DNA of 33,142 nucleotides from Chara braunii (lineage: Eukaryota > Streptophyta > Charophyceae > Charales > Characeae): the NCBI GenBank assembly GCA_003427395.1, contig BFEA01000116.1, positions 969,838 to 1,002,979 on the forward strand, read 5' to 3'. Position 1 is the first letter of the stretch, and each line of letters begins with the position of its first letter. Below, piece by piece: positions 18,801 to 29,579 of this stretch. Below the pieces are notes generated by a model. That model saw nothing but the letters and a program-made list of their open reading frames with translations. It made no database searches and was not told where the DNA came from. The position numbers and the translations under genes are program-made.

Positions 18801-18994
18801 ACATTTTTTTTTTCACCATCAGCATCATCATCAGTAGTATCATCATCATCATCATCAGGATCATCACCATCATAGTCACCACATGAGGGACGCTGAGCCT
18901 GGTTCTCAGCAATTTCGATTCGGTTTCTCCGGGCAGACTGTGAGGACCCCGGCCTCATTCCTCTTATTAAATATCAGCCTTGGGCACTGGGCCC

Positions 18995-18996
<2 letters not shown>

Positions 18997-19023
<27 letters not shown>
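18997..19023. repeat. A27 homopolymer
   Basis: It follows TGGGCCC and a short ORF tail. It may be the tail of a plus-strand retroposon, but no body can be delimited upstream. Confidence 0.6.
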
Positions 19024-19027
<4 letters not shown>

Positions 19028-19743
19028 GTCGAAATAGGACTTTCGATAGGTTTTTTGAAAACCAACATCAGAGTATACTTATGAATTTCTTGCCAGCAAG
19101 TATTAAGATTTTACGAATTAAAATACCCGACTAAAATTGTTCTTTGGGAATTTGAGACAGAAAGTAGGTCAGAAAATTTACCAGATGTAATCTGAAGACT
19201 AAATTAGATGGTTATATGAGTACATAACAAAACAGTCGACCATCAATTTATGAAAAAGGGAAATTACGAATTGAGAATCAGACAAAAATAAGACAAAAAT
19301 CAGATTTACATATCATCCGTCGGATGTCGAGATCGAAAAATATCAAGAGACATCAAAACAGCAATGAGACGTCCCTAACCATCAAATCATCTAACGGAGT
19401 AGTACTTTCGGGTTAAATTCAGAAAAATGTTGCACTCAGAGCTTCCATCGCTACGTGATGCCGCCTTGAACTTCACCTGAAATCACCAATCACTGCAGAC
19501 CATTACGCACCGCTCCGCTCCCCCAATCCCCTTATCCAGCTTCCTGACCGCTGCCCAGACCAAACCCAGCCCCTGCCTCTTCCTGTAGAAGCAGGTAGAG
19601 TTACATGGGGAGGTGTTTTGTTCAGGGGAATGCCTGACGTGTAATATCAAGCTGTTTTTGTGACTGTACTGAAGTTACCCCCAAACTAGAACCACCACTA
19701 CCTTTTTCAGTGTTGGGAAAAACGGGAATATACATCACAGTGA
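19024..19743. other. AT-rich stretch with no recognised feature
   Basis: Nothing supportable; all frames are short. The last 250 bp are more GC-balanced and lead into the dispersed repeat at 19744. Confidence 0.5.
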
Positions 19744-20150
19744 TCACACCGCATTTTTCGGAGGTGTGGACGAGGCTCGGCAAAAAGGAAATGTTTGGGC
19801 CCTATGGGCCCGTTTATTAAAGAAAAGAAAAAACAGAAGAAGAAACTGAAACGTGAGGAAAGATGTCGCGGACTAGAGGCATACAAACATGGGTACATGG
19901 CATAATGTTTTCTTTTCGCTCTTTTTTTTTTTTTTTTTTTGTAACTCCCCTCAGAAGACCCCCCTCCACCCTTCCTCTGATCAATTACCCACGCGCAGCC
20001 CCACCCCCTTTGTCCTACCTTAGTGTGGACCACCCAGGACCATCACCCATCACCAACTCGTCTAGGTGACCTAACCAGACAGCGGTTACAGGCACCCGGG
20101 CTGAGCGGGGGGACCCTTACTTCCCCACTCAGCCCTGGTTGAAGCGGACG
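19744..20150 (+). repeat. dispersed ~400-bp repeat, copy 2 (GGGCCCTATGGGCCC family)
   Basis: It has the same block order as the copy at 12477: TCACACCGCATTTTTCGG, GACGAGGCTCGGCAAAAAGG, GGGCCCTATGGGCCCGTTTAT, A-rich then T21 (19920-19940), TACCTTAGTGTGGACCA, TACAGGCACC and CAGCCCTGGTTGAAGCGG. The first 80 bp are nearly identical and the 3' half is more diverged. That suggests unequal age or constraint, or a composite of two repeats. Confidence 0.7.
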
Positions 20151-21277
20151 CTGTGCAAGCTATGTTGCACAAGTACTTCGAGAGCTAGGTGTGAATGTGC
20201 GACCATAGGCCTTTCCTGAGGGGGTTCAGACTCCCCTGTGTATCCCCCAATCAGCATTGTTGTTATGACTTGGGCCCTTGGGATATGAGTCAAACTATAG
20301 CCTAGATATCACGGGCAGTGTCTAATGGCCCCTCCCTAGCCAAGGTCTAACCTGATGACATCCCCTCGAGTAGCGCAGATTGCCTACCTAGTGATGTTGT
20401 TATTGTGGTTATTCTGAACGTTATTTGATTGAACGCCAGCCTGTTGGGATCGTAGCTCTGTCATCAGTAGGGTCTATGGTCCAATCATCTATTACCTCAC
20501 CTCGGTCATCAGCTAGATCCCTTTGTTGTTGTTATAGCGTTGTAAACGGCACTTAGTCTCCATCATTACTGATTAGTATGTACTAGGCCACCATCCGTTC
20601 CACTACGTCTATCATGAACTAGGGTCACTGTCAGAGTCTTGTATTACTTGGCAAAATGTATGTCACGACTATTTGTCTAGTTTCAAACGTAGTTCTGTAA
20701 CTTCTGTTTGTTTTTTCTTCCCTTTATGTTGTGTTACGTTCCCTGCCAGCGACGCAAGGTGTCGGAGGGCGCGGTGTCCCGGCCCTCCTCTGTGTGCCAG
20801 GTTCCAGCTCAGTACCCGCTTCTCGCTCAAACACCCGCGGCTCATCGGGTAGTTCTCGAGCCTCAGTGTATCATGCAATGGACCGGTCCAGTTGGTGCCT
20901 GCCCTCAGCAAAAGGGGTGGGCCACTGGGCTTTCCATTGGTCCACGCAGGCTCGGCGCCCTGCCGTACAGGAGAGCACTACCGACCTGTGGCCGTGGTAG
21001 CCGCCAGGCTCGCCCAGGGACGCGGAAGTAAACAGACCGACGCGATCTTTTCTACTGCGCACCGAGTGCCCTTTGACCAGGTTATGGGTTAGGTGCTTAG
21101 AGCAGTGGTCGCTGTCAGAGAAAAGGAGGCTAAGCAAAGAAAACAAGAAAGGAAAAATGAAACGTAAAAAGAAAAGTGAAAAGAAACTAGAGGTTTAATC
21201 TTCACGACTGAAACGCCTGCTTTAGTTTAGGGAAATCTGACAACCTTTAGTCACTTTGCCTTTACGTTTCGTTCTTT

Positions 21278-21278
<1 letters not shown>
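20151..21278. other. stretch with no recognised feature
   Basis: More than 1 kb without a supported gene. Overlapping frames at 20708-21031 on both strands lack any pattern. Several TGTTGTTGTTAT segments occur. Position 21120-21190 is A/G-rich. Confidence 0.4.

Positions 21279-21326
<48 letters not shown>
21279..21326. repeat. (ATT)n microsatellite
   Basis: About 16 ATT units without interruption. Confidence 0.95.
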
Positions 21327-21328
<2 letters not shown>

Positions 21329-21673
21329 TTTCCTCTTCACTCGATTCGTCAAACTCAGTTTTCTTTCCGGCCTGTGTTATTTCGTGGGGCCAACGGCTCA
21401 ATTTTTGAACCACGGCTGCCGTCTGATAGCCTGGCCCGCCCGTAGTTGAAGTGACCGTCGGGTCCTAATGGTCGCGATCCGGGCCAGGTGCAGGGGTGTG
21501 ATAGCGATAACTCGTGCGGCTTTCTCAACCGCGCGTTGGACTCTTGTGGCTGGGTTATGTGGTAGGCGTGGCGGCGACGGTCACCGTCGGAAAGAGAAAG
21601 ATGCAAAAAGAGAAGAAAGGGGAAAAAGGTTAAGTATTGAGTTATGGATCTGGGCTTAGGTTTGGATCGCTGT

Positions 21674-21928
21674 TCTTTTTTTTTTTTTTCTTTTTTTTTT
21701 TTTNNNNNNNNNNNNNNNNNNNNNNNNNNNNNNNNNNNNNNNNNNNNNNNNNNNNNNNNNNNNNNNNNNNNNNNNNNNNNNNNNNNNNNNNNNNNNNNNN
21801 NNNNNNNNNNNNNNNNNNNNNNNNNNNNNNNNNNNNNNNNNNNNNNNNNNNNNNNNNNNNNNNNNNNNNGGTGTGGCTCCATCTATTGGTGGGGAGCATC
21901 ACCTGCCGGGAACCGGGCCCGGCGTCCC
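21674..21928 (-). mobile_element. structured SINE-like repeat, copy E, interrupted by an assembly gap
   Basis: T-runs (21674-21703, one C inside) lead into N (21704-21869); the core follows at 21876-21928. It begins GCTCCATCTATTGGTGGGGAGC, continues GCCGGGAACCGGGCCCGGC and ends in GTCCC. By comparison with copy C, the gap should hold more T and the hairpin module. Confidence 0.65.
21704..21869. other. assembly gap (166 N)
   Basis: A run of N directly after T homopolymers, probably where assembly or read quality failed. The true length is unknown. Confidence 0.99.
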
Positions 21929-22569
21929 TTCGTTCATACAAAATGGGTTGCATGGTTGTCTTAATCGTCCACTGTACTGCTTATCTGATGAGGCTGAATC
22001 TGTATAACCCCTGAATTAGAGATGAATTACTTCTTACTTAAAGACCCAGCCCCACAGTCACCTTCTTCCAGTCCTATATAACACTGTTGTTTAGTGCAGG
22101 TTAACTACTCCTGTCACTGGTTGTTTTCCGTACCATAACTACCCCTCTATGCTTCATCCTTTAAGTATTGTATATCCTTGAATGGTCTATACCCTACAGT
22201 AGCAGATGTTTTTGCCATTGATTGTCCTTCGTCCGCCTTCCCAGTGCTCTGTATTGCTCTTGGCTTATGGGCAGAATGAGGGCCTTCTTCTCAACAGGAT
22301 TCCCGAATTGTGTATCTCCCTCAGCCTCCATCCATGTGGTCCATTCACCTCGAAGTCGATAGTCACCGATTTTCTTGCATTGTCGTCGTTGACGTTCAGT
22401 CTTGTTCTGTGGTCCCCACCTCGGCCCCTGTACCAGGGGGGAGCTCATATTCGTTTGACTGAGAGTGTGAAGATGCTGTGTGGATGTTGATGCCGTTGTC
22501 CTCCCATTGGATGTTCGCAGCTTTGGTAGGCACATTAGTGGTCCCAACTGGCCATGGACAGGTATGGGT

Positions 22570-22588
22570 CTGTCTCTTATACACATCT
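22570..22588. other. half Nextera junction adapter (19 bp)
   Basis: Exactly CTGTCTCTTATACACATCT, one Tn5 mosaic end. The same 39-base sequence ending GGACAGGTATGGGT lies on both sides with one difference. Confidence 0.95.
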
Positions 22589-22736
22589 ACATTAGTGGTC
22601 CCGACTGGCCATGGACAGGTATGGGTGGGTGGACTTGGTGGGGGGGAATGTGGGGGGGGATGGTGTGGGGGACATCACCCCAATTGGGAGTGGAGGGGGT
22701 TGTGGTGGGGTGGTCTGCGGAGGTCCTGTTGGAATG

Positions 22737-22771
22737 CTGTCTCTTATACACATCTAGATGTGTATAAGAGA
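22737..22771. other. Nextera junction adapter, last three bases missing
   Basis: 35 of the 38 bases of the junction palindrome, then GTGATACGG in place of the final CAG. Confidence 0.96.
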
Positions 22772-22911
22772 GTGATACGGGGGTGAGCAGGTGGCGTTTC
22801 TGGCGGAGGCTGCGACGGTGGGTGAGGGGAGTCGGGTGAGGAGGGAGGAGGGGGAGAGTGTGCAACATTCTGCACCTGGGACGGCAGGCAAGGGGAGGAG
22901 GGTGCGGAGGG

Positions 22912-22949
22912 CTGTCTCTTATACACATCTAGATGTGTATAAGAGACAG
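22912..22949. other. Nextera mate-pair junction adapter
   Basis: A complete 38-bp junction. A 61-bp sequence on its left (22851-22911) is repeated on its right at an offset of exactly 100 with one mismatch, so one of the two copies is likely spurious. Confidence 0.97.
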
Positions 22950-24612
22950 GGGGGAGAGTGTGCAACATTCTGCACCTGGGACGGCAGGCAAGGGGAGGAG
23001 GGTGAGGAGGGAGAAGGACGGGGAGAGGGTGCACCATTCTGCACCTGGGAAGGTTGGCCATCTGTCGGAATGAGGACTGTCAGCGCCGTGGTGTGTTGTC
23101 CCGGTAGCGAGGTGTGGAAACATTCCATTTTCCTGTAGGTCCACGTGTTATCCTCTGCCGCCCAGTTTTTCCACTGTACTTTTCCGTTGTCATGGACGTC
23201 TGCTAATCTGCAATGGGGGTCTAGCCATTGGTCTCTGAATGATTTGATGGCTTGTTCTCTCATCTTTTGGTCGGGCATGTTGGCCAAATCCTTGGTAAGT
23301 TTTTGGTTGGCTTTCAGGATGTTTGCCCTTATCACTTCCACTAGTTCTGCTTTTGCTTGGTGGAATGTGAAGGCAGTATCTTTCCTTTCTGCTGAGCACC
23401 TCATCCTCCATATCACCATGAGTACGGCAAGTCTCATGTGGTTGAAGAATTTACGTTGGAACCGTGTCCATGTTGATGGGACCGATTTCTGCCGTCCCAA
23501 CAGAATGAGCCCGACATCCCAGTGGAATATTGTGCCTGTCAGAGCATGCCATAGAGCATCCCACCATTGCCACACACGTTTGGCCATTGGGCATGCTAGC
23601 AGGTAGTGCTCCAGGTCTGCCCAACTTCGTTGTGTATTGTCTCCGCAGTGGGCGCAAATGGGGGACAGTACTCCTGCTTGTTCCAAGGAGGAGCGAGAAG
23701 TTACCCATTCCGGGGTTGGGAGGCAGCGGTGCAAGATTTGCCACTGCAGGGCCCTGTGGGATGTCGACAAGATGTGTGCATATGTTTCTCGGGGGATGCC
23801 ATGCAGGTTAGAGTCCTTTACCGGGGAGTCTCTTTTCCATCGATTCTGCACTATTGGTGTGGAGATTTGAATGGGATGAGCTTGCTTGTACCCATCTTTT
23901 ACTGTATATTGCCAAACTGGAACGGTTTGCGGCCGCTCCATTCCCACTCCTCCGGATCAAAGGGGAGGGCACAAACCGGGGAGGCCATTTAGTAGGCAAA
24001 GTAGCCCGTGTCGTCTGATCCCACCACCCTAATTCTCATGAGTTCTTCCACCGGTTTCGTGCAGTTGTGGACTGGGTCTTTTTTGAGTGCTGCCCACCTT
24101 GCCCCTGGCACATCTGGTTGGAAGGCTTGTAGTTGTGCTTTATCGTTGGTTATATGGCTTATTCTATAGATTGTCATAGGGATGGGATTATGGCTGTTAT
24201 GCGTGACCCAATCTAGACTACGGCAAATCGGACCGTCTTGAAGGGTGTCAATCCACTGAGGCGGCACTGCTGCTTGTAGCTTTTGTAGTTTGAGTATGCC
24301 GTGCTTGATGTTCTTGAGGTTGTGCCTTAGTTGTTGATGGGATTTCCATGTTCCCCGTTGGCTGTCCCAAAGATCTCCCACCACATATATACCCTTCTTC
24401 ACCCATGTGAGCCAGTGCGAATCAGTTTTTAGAGAGAAGGGTTTATCTGATTCATCACGCACGTGAGGGTTTCCGAACAGTGGCTGCCTCCATATCTCAT
24501 GCCACCTAAGGGGGGGGGTCTTCTTTGTTGGTCCCATCAGTCTCCATAAGTGTATTATAGAGGTCCAGAGGGGGTCGTGTTTGATATCCCATCTAACCCT
24601 AGCGCCTTGGTG
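22950..24612 (-). pseudogene. 5'-truncated non-LTR retrotransposon (LINE) ORF2 fragment with zf-RVT domain
   Basis: The minus-strand frame opens at 24612 with RWDIKHDPLWTSIIHLWRLM, typical of the region just after a LINE reverse transcriptase. WRQPLFGNP and WLTWVKKGIYVVGDLWD follow, the usual post-RT linker. TAA at 23989-23991 interrupts it, then a frameshift lies near 23940: PFDPEEWEWSGR is in one frame and VWQYTVKDGYKQAHP in the next. The second frame carries the zinc-binding zf-RVT module: LQWQILHRCLPTP, then C-x2-C-x12-H-x4-C (Cys 98 and 101, His 114, Cys 119 from the ATG at 23947), then AKRVWQWW. The RT catalytic domain and endonuclease are absent, so this is a dead, 5'-truncated copy. 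The clade is not certain. Confidence 0.8.
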
Positions 24613-24919
24613 TCAGACAAAATTTCGTGAGGTCGCGACGCAAGAGGACTTCGAAACGCCGTTTTTCCTTTCCTAATGACGTCATTATTATTATTGTTAT
24701 TTAATATTACTAATATTCTTATTTCCATTATCACCCCCTTTATTTCGATCTCCCCCTTTTGTCGTTTCACGAGGGGTCGACGATTCGTTTATGGACCTTG
24801 AGTGCAAACTGGTGGCCTAGACTGGCCCGGTCTCTCGCTTATTACCCTGTGACTGAGCTGTTCAGCTAGGAGCCGCAAGGTGGGACCCCAAAAGAGGGGC
24901 AGCCCGCGACTGCATTAGT

Positions 24920-24962
24920 AGGAGGCTTATCACCCTCAATGAAGGGTCATAAGCCCCCTCCT
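24920..24962. repeat. imperfect hairpin
   Basis: AGGAGG-CTTAT (24920-24930) pairs with ATAAG-CCC-CCTCCT (24950-24962), with an inner ACCCT/AGGGT stem and a 3-base bulge. No gene is adjacent. Confidence 0.5.
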
Positions 24963-25572
24963 TGCCATCGGACACGGGTACCCAATAGCAACTGACCGAC
25001 GACGAGTTTTGAAGGTAAAAGTGTGCACGTCGGTATCCCGTTATGGGACCACCACTTCAGGGTTGCAGTCATTTCGCAGCGAGACGAAGCGACAACGACC
25101 GATAGCAGAAGGTCTGCGGACGCTGCGGTCGCTGAGGCTATACCCCCGCTATATTTATTTTGATTGGTCTTATTTTTTTTATTATTATTGATGATTTCAT
25201 TTAATTAATTATGCAGCCCTAGGTTATTGATGTGCCAAGTTTCAGAGGTTGCCTCGTTTAGAACGTTGGGGTCGCGACATACGGCCGGTCGTATAAAAAA
25301 AGGGAAGGAGGGTCGACATTTGGCTATCAGGGCATGAGCAGTCTCACGCTGCTTGTTGGCGAGCAGAGAAGGGGACTGAGCGGTAGTGTGGGCGTGTTAC
25401 TGCCGTCTACGTGTAAGCGCATTAACTGGTCTGGGGACGTACTCTGTTTGTCTGGGAGTGCTCACCATGGTGCGGAGTAACGGACGATACAACTATAGGC
25501 CGAGATGCATCTAGTCCCTCTGCAGGTGGGAGCGGATGTCGGGAGATGGGCCTACAGTGACGGCTATACTAG
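24963..25572. other. stretch with no recognised feature
   Basis: I find no gene, RNA or shared repeat. T/A-rich TTTTTTTTATTATTATTG lies near 25170. Confidence 0.5.
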
Positions 25573-26168
25573 ACTATAGCTACGGCAGACGAGGCAAAGC
25601 TAAAGATAAATGTAGAAGGGGGGAGAGAAGAGGAGATGAGAGCGGACCCAAGCCTGCAGGTGGCGATTACTGAGGCTAGAGACCGCGCAGAAAGGAGGTG
25701 CAGACGGGACAGGGCCACGGACGAGATGAGAGTGACAGTCGCGTCCCTGGACGAAGGGACATCCACGGACACGGTGGATCGGGAAGAACGACACCTGGAC
25801 CGCGACTCCGAGGCTGAGAGTGAGGCGAGCGATCTAAACGCAGAGACCCAGTCCTGGCATGGACTGACCAGTGGAGATGGGACCACCCGCCAACGGAGCC
25901 CGTGGAGAGCGGCCCTGAGGTCGACTCACGACGGCGAGCAAACAGGCGGTAAGGCCGCGCAGGGGGGCTCCCTTTTTTAGAGGACACTGGTACACGCGGC
26001 AAGGGGGACGGGCCGGTATCGTGTGAGCGTGGCATATATGCCCGTAATGCTGATGTCAACTTGACTTCTGCGTGCGAGAAGTTAGAGAAAGAGACATGCT
26101 TGAGAGCCAGAGCGTGGAAGCCGGTTGCAATCAGAGAAGAGAGGGAAGCTAAGGCGGTAAGGGCGTGA
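25573..26168 (+). pseudogene. coding-like frame with a break at a T6 run, unrecognised charged protein
   Basis: From 25573 (after TAG) an open frame of 136 codons, with ATG at 25636, runs to TAG at 25978-25980. It is rich in Arg, Glu and Asp (ITEARDRAERRCRRDRATDE, DREERHLDRDSEAESEASDL). At the run TTTTTT (25973-25978) the -1 frame takes over with LEDTGTRGKGDGPVSCERG and EKLEKETCLRARAW, open to TGA at 26166-26168. The continuity of character on both sides suggests one protein split by a homopolymer indel (real or sequencing). I do not recognise a family; gag-like or nuclear charged protein would be guesses. Confidence 0.35.
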
Positions 26169-26208
26169 GGCGGTTACAGTCAAGCGGACAAGCATGTCTA
26201 GAGTGTGA

Positions 26209-26579
26209 AAGAGAGACAATCAGACCTTTCGCGCACTGCTGGAATGGCTAGCTTCAACTCGCTCTCGAGCATTGCCAAATGTGGCGAGCTTCAGAGGGCT
26301 TTTTCGGAGCGTCATCGCTTCCCTTCATAAGCTTGAGCGAAACTTCCTGTCGGGGAAAGTCCCAGACTTCTTGGTGAGACTAACGGGTACATCCAAGAGG
26401 ATGATGACGACGCCCATGAGAGGGAAGAAGTCATACACGTAGGTCTGCAGTTGACGCCCATAGCCCCAAACGAGCTTGGCCTGAATACGACCCGAACGAA
26501 GTCGACCCATGTGGACACGAATGGCAGAGCGGATTTCGCTTGCTGGCTATGGCTGTTGGTAGTATGGGCTTTGGCTTAG
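26209..26579 (+). pseudogene. second coding-like mosaic continuing the 25.57 kb frame
   Basis: After TGA at 26206 the frame of the first ORF resumes, open to TAG at 26440. Its segments include NQTFRALLEWLASTRSRALP and SFRGLFRSVIASLHKLERNF. From 26337 the overlapping frame (positions divisible by 3) is open to TAG at 26577 and reads GYIQEDDDDAHEREEVIHVG then LQLTPIAPNELGLNTTRTKS. The switch occurs around 26380. The string SFRGLFRSVIASLHKL slightly recalls the connection region of Ty3-type polyproteins, but no catalytic motif is present. Unassigned. Confidence 0.3.
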
Positions 26580-29333
26580 TGTATCCGTGTATAGCAGCAA
26601 GAGCAAGATTTCGATGTGTGGACTCGAGCCGTCGCTACAACTGTTGACTTCATCTGATGGGTCGTGTTCCTGATAGTAGTGAGGCTGAAATCGAGCCGAA
26701 AGTTGGATACTGAATGGTCGCGAACTGTGTCGATGCTTGGTGAGTAGAGGTCTACGTCGTTGGGTGACATAGAGTCGCATTGCTGGAGGAGAGTCGAACT
26801 CTTACCTCTTTCTTAGCTGCTGACATCATCAGCTTCCCGCCAGATGACTTCCCCTTCGTCTCTCCTCTTTCTTCGTCATGCTGTTAAGCATGAGCATGGG
26901 ACCAGGCCTTGAACCTGAAAGTGTGGCAAGGGTCGCTCGAGCCCCGGCATAGTTGTCGGCGAACGTCGGCTTTGGGGTCACCGAGCGTGACCAGATTATG
27001 GCTCCTAAATGCACTGGAAGGGGATCGATGGGCAATGTGCGAAGTCTAGAGGACGGAAGAGAGGGGAAAACGACCGTGAGGCTAACTGATCTAGTAATTG
27101 AAGTCAGGCTATGGGACATGGTGTAAGCCTCTTGTTGGAAGGGTGACGAATTCACTAGTTAGGTGCTAGCGGGTAGCTCTCTCGTGCCAAAAGACGTACG
27201 GTTACTGGCGACGATGCGTGATGCACAGCGGTCTTCCCCGCTCACTTTCAGTGATGATCGATTGCCTATGATATCTTCTGGTTCCAGGGCATGTATGATT
27301 TTGGGCTTAATAGTACTACTTGTCAAAGTTCATGTTTCATGTTAAACCCGGTCCTATATGGAGACTTCATCTATTGGTTTGCCGATTTTGTTTCTAAGAT
27401 CAGGTAAGACCAAGATATTAGGGTTACCCTGGGGAAATGTGTTCCTCTACTGCTAGTCGTATCTCATAATCAAACTAATAGTTCGTTTTGTCGTTCACGT
27501 GAGTGATTGGTATCAGTTAAGTTGGGAAAATTATGAGGCATCTGAAAACCACCCGCGTTAATGCTTGTCTATAAATGGGGTGGTCATTGTCTAGGTTCTC
27601 ATTGGCAAACTCTGACAAAGACAAGAGGCAAGGGTTAGAGTAGATGGGGGTTGCAAGCGAGTTTTGATTAAAAAGTCTAAGAATACTGCATAACTAGATC
27701 ATTACATACCCCCTCTATCTGTGTTCCCTTGTTACTGGTGCCTATTGATGGGCAGGAGGAATTCCGACCTGAAAAAGGACGTATTCATATGAAATTTTAT
27801 GATAATCAAATAAATAATATATTAGAACAAATAATAGTATGAGCAGACACAGTCACAAAAGGAGGGGCGTGCATGCAAGTGAACGTGTGATTGTACTAAC
27901 TTGTTGGATGTACAAACAAATGGGCGTGTGAGCTTACCAGCCTGCGTACAGTCGCACTGACTTGCAGGCACAGTGATGCTCAGGGATGTGAGCTTACAAG
28001 CGATCACGTAAAAAAGTATAGAATGAGAGCTGAATGTCCTGAGCTCCTCGAAGAGGCTAGTCGGTGACACTGCAAACGCGAAACAAAGAGGACGCACGAG
28101 CTGGTCTTGAGTTCAAGCCTTGCTCGAGTGCCGCCTTCTAACTCCAACTACCTTCCATTGTCGTTGTCGATGAGCAAGAAACGATCTGTAATACGGAAGA
28201 TAGCTTTTCTGCTAGTTAAATATCTGCTTGATGGGGATTAGATACGGTTGCCAGACTCTGAGGTTACGCGGACGACGATTAATGGTATAATAAGTTTCCA
28301 AAGATTATCTGATTAGAAGGTTAGTCCAACAGGGTGGAAACCAGTTTTACTCTAATGACTCCGCATTCTGCCAGAATTGAGCTTCAGTAAAACTCAACAA
28401 AAATCTCACGACTAAGGGGTGCCCGTATGCCGTTACGTGCTAGCATTCAAGCAATTCTGTAAACTATACCCAGTAAACGGGTAAGGCCGCTCGAGTGACC
28501 CCTCTCTGCATTAAGCGTTAATAAGGGTGATGTCTGACGTCTGAAAACACGAATTGCACTTGAACTCGATTTCATGTATGAGGCTACTGTGCTGAGCCAA
28601 AGCGTTGAGCCTGAGGGGTTCTGTTGTGTAATTGAATGACAAGGTACATGGGTCTTGTTCTTCTCTACTTGGGATTGGAACTCTTATCTGAGGTGAGTAC
28701 ACAGGGAAACCTGTGTACTACATGAGCCAGGGCGGCTCACGACTTCTCTCACCAAAGTCGCTTACCTGATTCAGTTCATTATTAGCCAGCTTGAGATCTG
28801 CCCACTCGGGTCCGGTTGAGTAGATCTACTTGGTGCAGCTAGCAAAACTGGAGTCCCCTCGCAAACAGTAGTCAAGCACACAAGGGCATCAGCAGACTCC
28901 GTCAGTGTTATTCGGGGATTTTCCATAAGAGGAACCATTCCCTACATTAGTGCCGATCAACAATCAAGGACAATTATTTTTATAACCTCCATTAATCAGT
29001 ATAACTAAGGCTTTGCCTAGCGCCCGATGTAGCTTCAGTCTCGGCATCAATATTTGGAGATGTTTCAGTCATTACTGATCACGTGAGCCGACACTGAACA
29101 CCATCAGCTAAATCACCCCTCCCTCCAGTTATCAATCAGCGGATCAGATTCCTCTTCAGTGACACGACCAACTATGGTATTTAGTCAGTGTCGTGGTGCC
29201 TCAGCAGTCGTTGGAAAGTCGTACTAACTTGAACAATCCTGCTGAGAATAGCTTTCCCGCTCAGTGTGTGGAAGTCATTGGGTTATCTGTGAATTAGTCG
29301 GTCCGTGGTTGAATCTCGGAGTGCGGAGGAGTC
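26580..29333. other. 2.7 kb without a supported gene
   Basis: Only short frames in all phases. At 26790-26800 AGTCGAACTC reads on the minus strand like a T-arm, but no tRNA closes. Between 27890 and 28010 GTGAGCTTAC(C/A)AGC occurs twice. From about 28900 to 29300 CAGT and TCAGTC words are frequent. Nothing further can be claimed. Confidence 0.4.
28696..28719. repeat. perfect 10-bp hairpin with GAAA loop
   Basis: AGTACACAGG (28696-28705), loop GAAA, CCTGTGTACT (28710-28719). A GNRA-type tetraloop on a perfect stem would be very stable in RNA, but it may be coincidence. Confidence 0.6.
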
Positions 29334-29579
29334 ATGAAAGAAGGGGAGGTTTTGGTAGTGAAGAGCAGATCAAACAGGAATAAGAGAGAGGGATGGGAGG
29401 AAGAAGCATATCGAGATATGAGATTACACAGGAGAGTTCAACGTGAACACGCAATTCAAATGATAAAAGAGGAAAAGTATATTGAATATGTAATCTACTT
29501 CTATGGATACGATGGCAAGCTACACAGTACCAGTTCGTCGTTGGAGACGGTAGACCAGGCCAGTCAAATCTTGAAGTAG
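29334..29579 (+). CDS. hypothetical 81-residue charged protein
   Basis: ATG at 29334; the frame was closed by TGA eight codons upstream, so this is the first possible Met. It ends at TAG 29577. The N-terminal half is basic and acidic (SRSNRNKREGWEEEAYRDMR) and could be helical; then IEYVIYFYGYDGKLHSTSSS. The composition looks protein-like, but no family is recognised. It may be a first exon or a remnant belonging with the frames at 29893-30508. Confidence 0.3.
   Translation: MKEGEVLVVKSRSNRNKREGWEEEAYRDMRLHRRVQREHAIQMIKEEKYIEYVIYFYGYDGKLHSTSSSLETVDQASQILK

Larger units (their letters stand above)
22194..22911 (-). pseudogene. probable C-terminal tail of the LINE ORF, scrambled by adapters
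   Basis: On the minus strand the proline-rich tail of the LINE frame (SPCLPSQVQNVAHSPP, seen above 22950) reappears beyond the adapter. It goes on as a Pro/Ser/His-rich stretch, then IPVHGQ and a basic, soluble-looking segment ending WQKHLLL at a stop near 22194. Each adapter is flanked by a duplicated stretch (22851-22911 with 22951-23011; 22531-22569 with 22590-22628), so frame differs on either side. I infer one continuous coding tail in the real genome; the reading as given is broken by library artefact. Confidence 0.4.

Noticed and set aside
22194-23144. ORFs beginning MCIRD or containing SYTHLDVYKRQ, LLYTSRCV or SLIHI
   Set aside because: These residues are translations of the Tn5 mosaic-end junction adapter, not genomic coding sequence.
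24555-24770. KALGLDGISN in the minus frame as the RT motif upstream of the LINE
   Set aside because: The same bases read better as RWDIKHDPLW in the frame that continues the LINE; the motif-like string is probably chance.
25970-25982. Programmed -1 frameshift at T6
   Set aside because: Zero-frame codons are CTT TTT TAG, which do not form the canonical X XXY YYZ slippery site; an indel in a homopolymer is simpler.
26775-26825. Possible minus-strand tRNA (GAGTTCGACTC T-arm-like)
   Set aside because: No D-arm, anticodon arm or acceptor pairing can be completed, and the T-stem has a mismatch.
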